Positions 1 through 8,088 of a stretch of 14,233 bases of DNA are shown here, piece by piece (position 1 is the first letter of the stretch; each line of letters begins with the position of its first letter). The notes under the pieces are model-generated. The model had not been told where the DNA came from and searched no databases. It saw nothing but the letters and a program-made list of their open reading frames with translations. The stretch comes from Phycisphaerales bacterium (GTDB taxonomy: Bacteria > Planctomycetota > Phycisphaerae > Sedimentisphaerales > Anaerobacaceae), in NCBI GenBank assembly GCA_003533825.1, contig DQCG01000142.1:1-14233 (forward strand), written 5' to 3'. The position numbers were made by a program, and so were the translations under genes.

Positions 1-1403
1 CCGAGCAGCCACCAGTTGGCATGCCCGCCGATCTGCCAGGCGGGACATACCTCCACGAACCGGTCGTGACAGAATTCGCCAAATCGTTTTAGGTCCTCCA
101 GCGAATAAATCCGTTCGTTGCCGTTGAATTCCCCTCGTCGCTTATAGCGCACGCGCGAGGATAAATCCCAGAACAACACATTGGCTTTCTGCCCCGCCAC
201 GAATCGCTCGGTCCACTCCATCATATACTCGATGCCGAAGTTGTCCTTCGGTTTCTGATTTCTGAAGGCGCCCGTCCCCTGTGCGCTTACCAGGCGGTAA
301 GGCAGATCGGGCCAGTCATAGACCTTCACGCACGACACCGGCATGCGATCCTCGACGCGCATCGAGTTTTTCATCAACTGGAAAAAAGTTACCATTCCAT
401 AGTAAAGGCCCGGCTCGTCGAATCCGGTGATCAGAACGCGGTTCTTCTCGACTCTCAGGTAATAGCCTTCCTTTCTGGGCTCGACCGGTTTGCCGTTGTA
501 GTTCGCCGAGTCCGCAACCCGAAGCACGATCCCGTCTTGGGAGTGCGTTCCGGCGAGTAACTGTGTTTCCAGGCTCACGCCGGTGTGCGCATGATACTTC
601 TCCGCGAACAGGGCCGCAGTCCTCCGTGTCCGCGCCGAAGCATCTCGGGCAAGATACAAACGGGTGTGTCGCCTGGCCGGGAAATCGCCCTCCAGCCATC
701 GGATCTGCTTCAAACGCGGATTAAAGAGTCGCTCACCGAAACGGTCGGGAGTATCCACATCGTTTGAGACGCCGTTTGCCAATGCCTGGGTGCGGTGTGC
801 GGACTTCTCCTGAATCATCACGATGCGTTTTAAGCGGAAGCGTAAAGGATTCCCCTTTCCGTCGGCGCTGGCTGAGAGCCATAGGTAGTTAAGCGTGCTC
901 CACGTAATGGGAGTCTTTGCCCTTCGGAATCCTTTTGTGAAGTCATAGTCCTTACAACCTGGCTCCAAAGTAAGCGGTGCATCCAGGCCCGTGCCGTCTG
1001 TAAAACTCGCCTTGGCTGAAACCTTGGCAAAATCGTCTTTGTCGTAATCGATGGTGAATCGGATCCCGCGGTAAACCATGCCTTCGTCCGGCGCGGGCAC
1101 ATTTTCGAACCAGAATGTGGAGCAGGCCAAGCCCCGCTTTCCACGATACGTGTATTCCGCAAATCTGCGCCCATCCTTCACGATGGGATTCATGATCGGG
1201 GTCAAATCGCTTCCTTTCTGCCAACTGGCGGTGTAATTCCTGATTGCCGATATGTCATGGATTGCCGCGTCGAACAGCGCCAGGCCTCCGTCTTGACTGA
1301 CAGGGGAGAACTTCGCCAGCGGCGCTGCAGGCGCAACTGGACCTTGTAGCCACCCCCAAGTGCCTGCAAACATTGCTATGAAAAAAAACTTCTTGGCTCT
1401 CAT
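1..1403 (-). CDS. Secreted GH20-like glycoside hydrolase (beta-N-acetylhexosaminidase type), 3' part outside window
   Basis: This is the first 467 codons of an open frame that runs off the left edge. Residues 1-27 form a Sec signal peptide (basic MRAKK, hydrophobic stretch, likely cut near APA-AP). Residues 35-200 look like a beta-sandwich, carbohydrate-binding type domain. Residues 235-345 resemble the GH20 N-terminal accessory domain (RLYLARDAS, then GYYLRVEKNRVLITGFDEPG and LYYGMVTFFQLM). The TIM barrel then begins near residue 362 (DWPDLPYR), followed by ANVLFWDLSS and RFVEVCPAWQIGGHANWWLL, where GH20 enzymes have their beta-3 strand and the P-x-I-x-x-x-G-H-type motif. The catalytic Asp-Glu pair would lie beyond the window, so activity cannot be judged. 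Family members remove terminal N-acetylhexosamines from glycans; the exact substrate here is unknown. The ATG is supported by AAAAGGTGA six bases upstream. It lies 77 bases downstream of a truncated lipoprotein gene on the same strand. Confidence 0.72.
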   Translation of the reverse strand, partial: MRAKKFFFIAMFAGTWGWLQGPVAPAAPLAKFSPVSQDGGLALFDAAIHDISAIRNYTASWQKGSDLTPIMNPIVKDGRRFAEYTYRGKRGLACSTFWFENVPAPDEGMVYRGIRFTIDYDKDDFAKVSAKASFTDGTGLDAPLTLEPGCKDYDFTKGFRRAKTPITWSTLNYLWLSASADGKGNPLRFRLKRIVMIQEKSAHRTQALANGVSNDVDTPDRFGERLFNPRLKQIRWLEGDFPARRHTRLYLARDASARTRRTAALFAEKYHAHTGVSLETQLLAGTHSQDGIVLRVADSANYNGKPVEPRKEGYYLRVEKNRVLITGFDEPGLYYGMVTFFQLMKNSMRVEDRMPVSCVKVYDWPDLPYRLVSAQGTGAFRNQKPKDNFGIEYMMEWTERFVAGQKANVLFWDLSSRVRYKRRGEFNGNERIYSLEDLKRFGEFCHDRFVEVCPAWQIGGHANWWLL

Positions 1404-1480
1404 GGGATTCACCTTTTAGTCGTAAACGATCACGCACTCCGCCATCGAAGCCGTCTCGGCTCAACTGCTGAATACGCTGT
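1404..1480 (-). other. Short spacer with two small inverted repeats
   Basis: The 77 bases between the truncated lipoprotein gene and the GH20-like gene hold two perfect small inverted repeats. GCTGTT-CAT-AACAGC (1476-1490) overlaps the upstream stop codon, and AGCCG-TCT-CGGCT lies at 1449-1461. Neither is followed by a T tract on the minus strand, so intrinsic termination is not supported. No clear promoter was seen. The Shine-Dalgarno sequence of the downstream gene is at 1409-1417. Confidence 0.35.
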
Positions 1481-1747
1481 TCATAACAGCCACAGCTTAA
1501 CCTGACATCCTAACTGTGATATTACAGGTGCAAACACGCCATACATGCAATGCCCTTTTTCACAATCATAATATGTCCTTTCTGCTGTGATTTCCGGGTC
1601 CAGTTCGGTGTAAGCCCAGGGAAAGTCAGATTTTTTCTCTTTGTCCGGAGCTGATGCCAGGTTCTTACTCAGACAGGAAGAAAGAACAAATGAACCAGCA
1701 ACGATACCGAGTGGCCCCAATACTTGTCTTCTGGTAATATTTTCCAT
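1481..1747 (-). pseudogene. Truncated Tat-exported lipoprotein of the C_GCAxxG_C_C (split-Soret cytochrome-like) family
   Basis: The frame encodes 88 residues. The N-terminus carries a twin-arginine type signal (ITRRQVLGPLGIVAG) running into a lipobox-like VLSSC at about residues 22-26, so the product would be a Tat-exported lipoprotein. The part after residue 40 (FPWAYTELDPEITAERTYYD, then EKGHCMYGVFAPVISQLG) matches the start of the conserved region of C_GCAxxG_C_C proteins, which usually continue for about 150 further residues with cysteine motifs. Here the match stops at QLG and is followed by the unrelated tail CQVKLWLL and a stop. No continuation was recognised in the other frames of the 77-base spacer, so a deletion or rearrangement is more likely than one frameshift. 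Start chosen at MENIT because GGAGGG sits five bases upstream; an upstream ATG at 1771 has no such support. It may still be translated, but the core domain is missing. Confidence 0.6.
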
Positions 1748-1752
1748 TTTAG

Positions 1753-1758
1753 CCCTCC
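1753..1758 (-). promoter_or_regulatory. Shine-Dalgarno site fixing the start of the truncated Tat lipoprotein
   Basis: GGAGGG on the minus strand, five bases before the ATG at 1747. It favours this start over the ATG at 1771 and shows that the 5' end of the decaying gene is preserved. Confidence 0.6.
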
Positions 1759-1958
1759 AGAGAAATACCAATTCGGCGGCTCATCGTCAATATTGCAGAG
1801 TACCTCAACTATCGGACCAGGAAAAAGGCATTTCTTATTTTCTCAATAGGCCCAATCCTACCACTTACTCACTCCCCAGTCGAGCAAAATGGACATCTTG
1901 CTCCTGCTGGGAAGTAGTAGTATATTCTTTACTGTTCTGTATCTTCTGGCAGACACCG

Positions 1959-2177
1959 ATGCTGCCTGAGATTTCACTGGCCAACCATGGGGTGTCTCCG
2001 GAAAATGCTGCCCATATGGCTTATGCCCTGCAGTGTCAGGATGGGACGCCCTTATATGCCAACAGGGCTCATACCGGGGGGATCATTCCTTCGATGCCCT
2101 GCCCACCTCTTCCGCCGGGAACAGACGTCTTGCTTCTACTTACGGACGGAACTCGCATTTCTGTGCAAACCGAATAG
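1959..2177 (+). pseudogene. Possible remnant of a pseudopilin-like (H-X9-DG type) protein C-terminus
   Basis: A plus-strand frame of 72 codons reads like a real protein end: MAYALQCQDGTPLYANRAHT, then GTDVLLLLTDGTRISVQTE and a stop. The order aromatic-rich strand, DGTPLxANRAH, then a hydrophobic strand with DG near the C-terminus resembles the end of DUF1559 / H-X9-DG pseudopilins, which are numerous in planctomycetes and relatives. There is no ribosome binding site at the nominal ATG and no pilin-type N-terminal methylation motif in frame. Upstream, the same frame runs antisense to the Tat lipoprotein. A hydrophobic 26-codon frame (1889-1969) in another register could be a displaced part. 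The assignment is weak. Confidence 0.25.
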
Positions 2178-2364
2178 TGGAACCCCTTTTCCTCCTGAAT
2201 GGTAGGCGATAAGAACTCGACAGCCGATTTCATTCTCGTGGGCAGTTTAGAGGGCTCAAGGATAAGATGGGACGAGTAATCAGTGAGCGCCTAGACTGCT
2301 CTTAGTTCGTGCTTTCAATCGCATATTCTTGGGGCGTGTGGATTTCGTTGATCATATCTTAGAG

Positions 2365-5300
2365 CTATTGCGCAGTCTTCGGAAGTACTGGATCTAGATA
2401 GCGAATGAACTCGCTGAGGCAGTGAATATCGTCTCCCCTCAGGTGAGAGGTATGGCCATGTCGATCTTCAGGGTTATGGTGGGTGAAAATCGACTCTATT
2501 GTTGGAGCACTGCCGTCGTGCAAGTAGGGCTCTGATTGCCGCAGGCCAAGAAGCGACGGTGTATCAAGCGACTCAAGGTCTTCATCCTCACCCTCTTTCC
2601 ATGTACCCACATTATGTCTGATGGAATTCCCTTGTTTGTCTTTCTGCCCACTGTCTGTGTATAGGGGAGGTGGATGACATGCAGCGCAGCCGGCTTTTTC
2701 GCTATAGAATATTCTCCTCCCCTTTTCAATCGCAGCTAGTGCTTCAGGTGACGGGCTAGGGGATTGCTTTGGCGTAAGGCTTTTAATATACGCAGCGAGG
2801 GCATCCAGATCTCTGCTGTGTCCTGCATTCGATAATCCAAGGTAGTCATTTATCTCGTGTTTCTGAACAAACCAGCGGCCTGCCATTATGTGTCGTGTGA
2901 AGTCGTATGTATCTTGGATCTCATCGAGATGAGCTGTATAGTGAAGTGGCTTACATGCAAGGGAACCACGTAGTGTATGTGTATCGAGTGGGCCATCACC
3001 AAAGTCCCACTGGCGTCCGTCCACATCGCCATCCGGGTGGCAGACGGCACAAGACATCCACTGATCCTTCGTCAGACGCGGATCTGTTGCGTTACCGAAC
3101 AGATAACGCCCCCGAGCAATCTGAGACGGTTTCGAGTCGTGTGCGAACCGTAGCCTGGATTGTACTTTTCCTGTACTTGCGCTTAGCGTAACGATTTCCT
3201 GGCCAGTGAGTGTGAGCACGTAGAGCAATCCACGTGAAGCATCGAGTGCGATTCCTCCTGGTTCTTGCCCAACTTGCGTGGCATGCCACTTCGGGAACTT
3301 GGTTGTAAGGTCTATTGCGAGGACGTCATCGCTTCCCGAACTTACCAAATAGAGTGTGCTTGTGTCAACGGCGACCTCCCGCGGACGGTGAGGAGGTACG
3401 ACCAGCAGGTCAGGGAAAAAACGCAGGGAAGCCTGCTTAGCAGCGGGAGCTACGACTGCGACAACAGGGAACACGGAACGGTCGAACATGCGTCCCCCAA
3501 CGACTGTGTCAGACCGGGTTTGTGGTGCATAGAGCGTACCGTCGGGCCCAAAGGTAAGCGACCGACACTGATTGAGCTGGTTCGGTGCTGGAATTCTGCG
3601 GAGTATTCGGCATTGAAGGTCAAGCTGAGTGATTTGGCCTGTTCGGAAACTTACGGTATAGATCGAATCTCCCTTTGGCGCATACGTCAGGCAGCTCGGC
3701 CTGGCGATAGCGGGGCTTGTGTTTTGGACGTTCCCGGTCGCTGCGTTGATGCACAGGATACGGTTGCCATCAAAGTCAGCAATGAAAAGACTATCTGCAT
3801 CAGGTGACGGTAATACTGCCCACGGTTCTCCGGAAATCGGCATCCGTGAAATCTCCGTGCAATCTTTTGCGTCGAGAATAAGGATCTCACTACTGTCTGA
3901 AAGTGCAGCATACAAGACAGTTTCGTCCCGTGAAAGAACCACCGATCTGACTTCACTACCTGTTCTCGCGATGGCGTCCGTGCGAGCTTTGGATCGGGTT
4001 AGATTGATTCGAGCCACCTCGCCTGACCATCTGTGAGCTGCAAAGAGCGTTGTGCCGGATGACGAGAGCACAAGAAGAGAGTTGTGAGGGGCGTGGAGGT
4101 CGGCCGCTGGATTCGCTATAGATGGGCGAATTCTCTTTCGTGTTCTGAAGGGCTTGGGCTGAGGCCTTTCCGCAATCTCTTTAGCTATATGCTGTGGCGG
4201 AGGATTTCCCGTTAATGCAGAGGCATACACATCTTCGCCCTGCAGCAACACCATGCCGGCACGAATCTGTGCACCGCTTCCCGCCCAAAAGGTGAAAGTC
4301 ACCGTGTCGTACCATGCAGGCTGGCGTTGCATTGGATCAGGGCTTGGGAGTGTGATGTCGATGTTGGGGAACTGCTTCGAGAGGTTATGTGGATCGTATA
4401 CGTATGTAAAACATCCCTTCTCTGCCGACAGCTCTTTGCAGTCGATGACCTGGCCTGGTAAGCTGACTAGTACCTGTACGTTTTGTGCGCTGTGATCCTT
4501 TGGCAAGTGACCACGAATAACGAAAGGCTGTGGTGGCGAGAGATGCCGTTCCTGTGTGAGGTCAAAGGCAATCGATTCAGTGTTCTGAGGAACTACCGGC
4601 ACAACAAAACTTGTGCTTTCAAGACCTATACCGCCTCCTCGTGGCCACTTCTCCTCGGGTACAAGATCGGCGATTGCACCGGCGCTTGTCTTTCCGTTAC
4701 AGCGAGCTTCCGCTGTAACAATCCACTCTCCTGGTTCGCTGGCAATCGGGCCGGGAGTATTGAAAAGGCCGACTGTGTCGGAAGGCGTTTCAAAAGGTGT
4801 ACGTTTTCCGGATGGATTTGTCACATTTCCTCGAACAACGCCGCTGATTGGTGGCCAGACAACACCGGAAATACAAAATCGATCACCAACTTCAAGGACA
4901 GCACCTGGAGCGACCGCGCCGTAGGTCAAGAACATGTCGTATCGTTTTCCTCCGATCTCAAGCAGAGGACCTGAGGGCGGTGAACCTGGGAGCAAACCAT
5001 CAAAAGGCGGCATAACACGTCGTCCGATCTGGTCAGTTTCAGGATCAATGAGAACGAGCATTGAAGCATAGGCACCGTAGTGACTGATGCCGGTCGCCCG
5101 ATCCCGAAAGACCGTACCGCCGTAGTTCATCTTGATGTCTCCCGGCATATCTCCATTCGGTCCGACACCAAACTGATAGCCATAGACATCGTCGAAGAAC
5201 CAGTAGCTTGCGGGGACCATGTCCTCAGCTACGTGTGATCTGACTGAGATGCCGGGCCTCCATGACGTCGTGTAGAAATAGCCCCACTGATCCACAGCTT

Positions 5301-7926
5301 CAGGCTTCATAGATGGGGAAAATCCTTTGGAAGATGATGAAACAAAAGGCATTTCGCCGATGGCCAATCGGTCTTCAGGCCGCAGTTCGTCAGGATACAG
5401 CCCAGCCCTGCCGGCACCGTTTCTTACAGCGGGCCAGCGTTCAGCGACAAGCGAAGCTATCGTGCCTTCGGGATCTTCAAAGGTGAGGTTGGGAAAGAGC
5501 GAGTCAGGATCGCGATCCCCGAGCCACGCCACATCGCCATTTTCGTAGGGATAGCATGTATGTCCCATATCAAATGCATCCAGGGGTGTGCCTGTAATGA
5601 AGTGTGAGTTGCGCGCAATGAACCACCGTGCTCTCCATTTCATGGATGGCATACGGTTTCCTCGTTCTCCATGTATGACGATGTCCGAATTCGGTGTGAC
5701 GACTACTGATGCCCCGCGGCGAGAAGCCATCCACCAGACACCCTGAGCATCCACATGCTTAACCGTAACGTCGCAACGATATTCTCCGGGATCCTCAAAG
5801 AGCAGTGAGCTTTTCTGTGTATCCGGTAGAAACACTCCCCAACGATTGGCCTTGCCTTTAAAATGGACAGTGAAAGCTTTGGCTGGATTGGAATTTGGCA
5901 TATGGAGGAAAGTCATCGTAACATCGGCCGGTACAGGCGGCAGCACTCGTACCTGTGGGTGGGTATTCACTCCGGGCCAAAGTGGGGTTCCGGGCTCAGG
6001 AAAGATATCTATATCGATCGGTCGTGCTACATAGACATCGTATGTGCCGGATATCGTATGCGGGGCGCCACTGAGGTCGTTTATTTTTCCTTTCAATGAA
6101 ATTACGTAGTGTCCATACTGGGTGAAGGTGTAATCAAAAGCTCCCCGCCCGGTGAGGTGGTAGATGTCGGCAAGGCTGGGATTTCCATACGAAGTGCCTA
6201 TCGGTGCAATGATTCGATCCCGTATGAGACGATCGGGACAAACGGAGCTGAGATCGTTTTGCGCTCCAATAAGCGGAGCAGGACCGATGCGGTCGGTCCT
6301 TCCATCAGGAGCTTTAACAGTTACTATCAGACTGCTCGATTCGCAGTCGAATGATATTCGCGGGGGCCACAGACGGAATTCGTGGGGGCGATCTGTCAGC
6401 GATACTAATGGAAGATATGGATCAAGCGGATAGCGGATCGGCTTGTTCGTTCGAGCATCATCACGCGGAATGATCAGCTTATCCGGGCGAAGGACATTCC
6501 GTGGTGCGAAGTTGTACGCAGTGCGATCCTCTCGCGAAACTGCCCCACGAGACCCTCCGGAGCCGGCTGAACCGAGAAGCACGCATGCAAGGTGGGGCTG
6601 AGCGGGCTTACCTATAGTAACACGACCGAGAAAAAGCTCGCCAGGGTGCTCGAGTCCAAAAAACTCACCTACACCATGTGGCTGTATGTGACCGTTCAGC
6701 GAATAGGTTCCCCAAGGTGAGTTACGCGGGATTTCGAACCGGAGTCTTAGCGAGACTTTTGCCACACGCCCATGAACGCGCCACCTGCCGAAGTCGACTT
6801 CTCTGATATGTGCCTCAATTCCCTGCGGGCCCGGCTCCATATGAAACCGTCCCTGAGGATCGCGCCTACCTACGAGATCGGTCTGAGTTTCGATAGGCAG
6901 GCCCGTGGGGGTCAGAACGTGTGTTGCCAACAGACGTATTGCACTCAGGTGCATGCCGTTCTTATCAAAAAGCGGAGTAAGGCCGCAGTGTACATCAAAT
7001 CGCCGATTGACCAAAAGACGTGCAGCTTCTCCCGACTCACACCGTATGGACAGAGCAATAGCAATCTCAGCGAATTCTCCGGGGCGAATGTGTGCTCTCG
7101 AGAGACGTGCTGTGCCAAAGAGCCAGCGATCCTTGCCAAGCTTTCTCATAAAGCATGCCTCATCTTGTGCGATGGGATTCTTCCCCTTAACCGGAAGAAC
7201 GAGGCCTGGAGAGCAGGAGCGATCGCCTTGAATTATGCCTTGAAATTCCTCGCGCAGATTTGTGAGATCAAAACCCCATTGTGAAGCGAGACCGCGTCTG
7301 AGCTCTTCTGGAAGATCCTCATTCATAGAAGTTGATATCTGAATGGAGCTTCCAGGTGGTGCTACAAGTCGGACCTTGAACGAGCCGTCTTTGCGCGCCA
7401 ACGCTGCTGATTGATCTGAGGTGAAGAGATTGACAATGCGGACTATTCGTGCTCTCGTATCGCCGGCTGCCCCAGGTGCGCCGGTAATGATAGTTTGCCC
7501 ATCTTCTTCTGGATTGACCGAGATGAGTTTGGGATCGGGGGGGTGTTCAATTCTCGGGTGCGGTTGATGTCGCCAACTGCGCTCGGCAACCAAACGAGCC
7601 GCGTCTCTCCGAAGTCCTACTATGATTTCCAGAAGCGGTGGTAGCCCTTCTTTAGCATGAGCGTCCCTCCGAGAATCTTCCAGGATTTCCAGAAGCTGCG
7701 ATTCAAGACGCTCAGCCCTTGGCAAGAGCTCAACGATCCGATTAAAATCCCCCTGACGCAAGGCTCTGTGCAATTCCTCTTCTAACCTTACGACCTTTTG
7801 CGGCAGATCCTGGTCACGATGAAGCATTTCTCCTACGCTGGCAGCAGCAGGGATGAGCACGGCAAGACCACAGAGTAGAATCTTCACGGCCACACATTTA
7901 TTTTTTGTTGTTCTGTTGTCTGACAT
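2365..7926 (-). CDS. Giant exported protein: coiled coil, Ig-like modules, YncE-type beta-propeller and C-terminal di-haem cytochrome c peroxidase-like domain
   Basis: The protein has 1853 residues and no internal stop. Residues 1-32 are a Sec signal peptide with a long polar n-region (hydrophobic VAVKILLCGLAVLIPAAAS). Residues 38-115 are a Leu/Glu/Arg-rich helical, probably coiled-coil, segment. Residues 130-200 resemble a carboxypeptidase-regulatory/Ig-like module (GAPGA, then DGSFKVRLVAPPGSSIQIST). Residues 250-750 are beta-rich, with likely Ig-like domains. Residues 750-1100 are Trp/Tyr-rich and unassigned. Residues 1280-1600 form a propeller with repeated strands such as GTTLFAAHRWSGEVARINL and DSLFIADFDGNRILCINAAT. 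The C-terminus has two c-type haem motifs, CAVCH (1626-1630) and CAACH (1747-1751), plus DTPSLLGLRQSEPYLHDGS, a hallmark of the CCP/MauG superfamily. Propeller plus di-haem architectures are known in planctomycetes and myxobacteria; they probably act as periplasmic or surface redox enzymes, substrate unknown. Haem attachment requires export and a cytochrome c maturation system, neither visible here. The ATG has only a poorly spaced AGGGA (one base) or AAAGG (12 bases) upstream. Confidence 0.82.
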   Translation of the reverse strand: MSDNRTTKNKCVAVKILLCGLAVLIPAAASVGEMLHRDQDLPQKVVRLEEELHRALRQGDFNRIVELLPRAERLESQLLEILEDSRRDAHAKEGLPPLLEIIVGLRRDAARLVAERSWRHQPHPRIEHPPDPKLISVNPEEDGQTIITGAPGAAGDTRARIVRIVNLFTSDQSAALARKDGSFKVRLVAPPGSSIQISTSMNEDLPEELRRGLASQWGFDLTNLREEFQGIIQGDRSCSPGLVLPVKGKNPIAQDEACFMRKLGKDRWLFGTARLSRAHIRPGEFAEIAIALSIRCESGEAARLLVNRRFDVHCGLTPLFDKNGMHLSAIRLLATHVLTPTGLPIETQTDLVGRRDPQGRFHMEPGPQGIEAHIREVDFGRWRVHGRVAKVSLRLRFEIPRNSPWGTYSLNGHIQPHGVGEFFGLEHPGELFLGRVTIGKPAQPHLACVLLGSAGSGGSRGAVSREDRTAYNFAPRNVLRPDKLIIPRDDARTNKPIRYPLDPYLPLVSLTDRPHEFRLWPPRISFDCESSSLIVTVKAPDGRTDRIGPAPLIGAQNDLSSVCPDRLIRDRIIAPIGTSYGNPSLADIYHLTGRGAFDYTFTQYGHYVISLKGKINDLSGAPHTISGTYDVYVARPIDIDIFPEPGTPLWPGVNTHPQVRVLPPVPADVTMTFLHMPNSNPAKAFTVHFKGKANRWGVFLPDTQKSSLLFEDPGEYRCDVTVKHVDAQGVWWMASRRGASVVVTPNSDIVIHGERGNRMPSMKWRARWFIARNSHFITGTPLDAFDMGHTCYPYENGDVAWLGDRDPDSLFPNLTFEDPEGTIASLVAERWPAVRNGAGRAGLYPDELRPEDRLAIGEMPFVSSSSKGFSPSMKPEAVDQWGYFYTTSWRPGISVRSHVAEDMVPASYWFFDDVYGYQFGVGPNGDMPGDIKMNYGGTVFRDRATGISHYGAYASMLVLIDPETDQIGRRVMPPFDGLLPGSPPSGPLLEIGGKRYDMFLTYGAVAPGAVLEVGDRFCISGVVWPPISGVVRGNVTNPSGKRTPFETPSDTVGLFNTPGPIASEPGEWIVTAEARCNGKTSAGAIADLVPEEKWPRGGGIGLESTSFVVPVVPQNTESIAFDLTQERHLSPPQPFVIRGHLPKDHSAQNVQVLVSLPGQVIDCKELSAEKGCFTYVYDPHNLSKQFPNIDITLPSPDPMQRQPAWYDTVTFTFWAGSGAQIRAGMVLLQGEDVYASALTGNPPPQHIAKEIAERPQPKPFRTRKRIRPSIANPAADLHAPHNSLLVLSSSGTTLFAAHRWSGEVARINLTRSKARTDAIARTGSEVRSVVLSRDETVLYAALSDSSEILILDAKDCTEISRMPISGEPWAVLPSPDADSLFIADFDGNRILCINAATGNVQNTSPAIARPSCLTYAPKGDSIYTVSFRTGQITQLDLQCRILRRIPAPNQLNQCRSLTFGPDGTLYAPQTRSDTVVGGRMFDRSVFPVVAVVAPAAKQASLRFFPDLLVVPPHRPREVAVDTSTLYLVSSGSDDVLAIDLTTKFPKWHATQVGQEPGGIALDASRGLLYVLTLTGQEIVTLSASTGKVQSRLRFAHDSKPSQIARGRYLFGNATDPRLTKDQWMSCAVCHPDGDVDGRQWDFGDGPLDTHTLRGSLACKPLHYTAHLDEIQDTYDFTRHIMAGRWFVQKHEINDYLGLSNAGHSRDLDALAAYIKSLTPKQSPSPSPEALAAIEKGRRIFYSEKAGCAACHPPPLYTDSGQKDKQGNSIRHNVGTWKEGEDEDLESLDTPSLLGLRQSEPYLHDGSAPTIESIFTHHNPEDRHGHTSHLRGDDIHCLSEFIRYLDPVLPKTAQ

Positions 7927-7944
7927 TTCCCTGTGAAACCTTTG

Positions 7945-7954
7945 GTTACGTAAC
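7945..7954. promoter_or_regulatory. Ten-base palindrome GTTACGTAAC, possible operator
   Basis: A perfect palindrome lies between the predicted -10 box and the start codon of the giant di-haem protein gene, where repressor sites often sit. The symmetry does not extend into the flanks and only one copy was noticed, so chance is a real alternative. Confidence 0.25.
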
Positions 7955-7970
7955 TTAGTTTTCCAGCTTG

Positions 7971-7999
7971 ATTATAATGCCACTCACCTCTTTGGTAAA
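7971..7999 (-). promoter_or_regulatory. Sigma-70-like promoter for the giant di-haem protein gene
   Basis: On the minus strand a perfect TATAAT (7971-7976) is preceded, after a 17-base spacer, by TTTACC (7994-7999, four of six matches to TTGACA). Initiation would fall near 7964, giving a leader of about 38 bases before the ATG at 7926. The gene therefore probably has its own promoter rather than depending on the broken gene upstream. Confidence 0.45.
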
Positions 8000-8088
8000 C
8001 CTCCAAAAAGGCTCGATGGCAGCTACACCAAAATCGCGATTGGGCAGGAAAAAATGTTTTCGATGAAGATAATTTGAGAGAGCCGAGA

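Larger units (their letters stand above)
1748..2364. other. Region of about 600 bases without an intact gene
   Basis: No complete gene with a ribosome binding site and recognisable product was found on either strand. The only suggestive content is a plus-strand frame ending at 2177, listed separately as a possible remnant. A 17-codon minus-strand frame (2302-2355) just after the giant gene has no recognisable product. No tRNA, inverted-repeat element ends or convincing terminator were seen. Confidence 0.5.

Noticed and set aside
1381..1388. Run of eight A (T on the coding strand) in the signal-peptide region of the GH20-like gene, as a phase-variation tract
   Set aside because: The run is short and encodes ordinary Phe codons of a signal peptide; no supporting evidence for slippage.
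1641..1958. Upstream part of the long plus-strand frame ending at 2177
   Set aside because: Its first third is antisense to the Tat lipoprotein and the rest is low-quality sequence; only the last 72 codons look protein-like.
2302..2355. A 17-codon minus-strand frame just after the giant di-haem gene
   Set aside because: Very short, no clear ribosome binding site and no similarity recognised; expected by chance.
3265..3807. Plus-strand open frame of 180 codons opposite the beta-propeller region
   Set aside because: It is antisense to a well-supported domain, has no ribosome binding site and no recognisable protein features.
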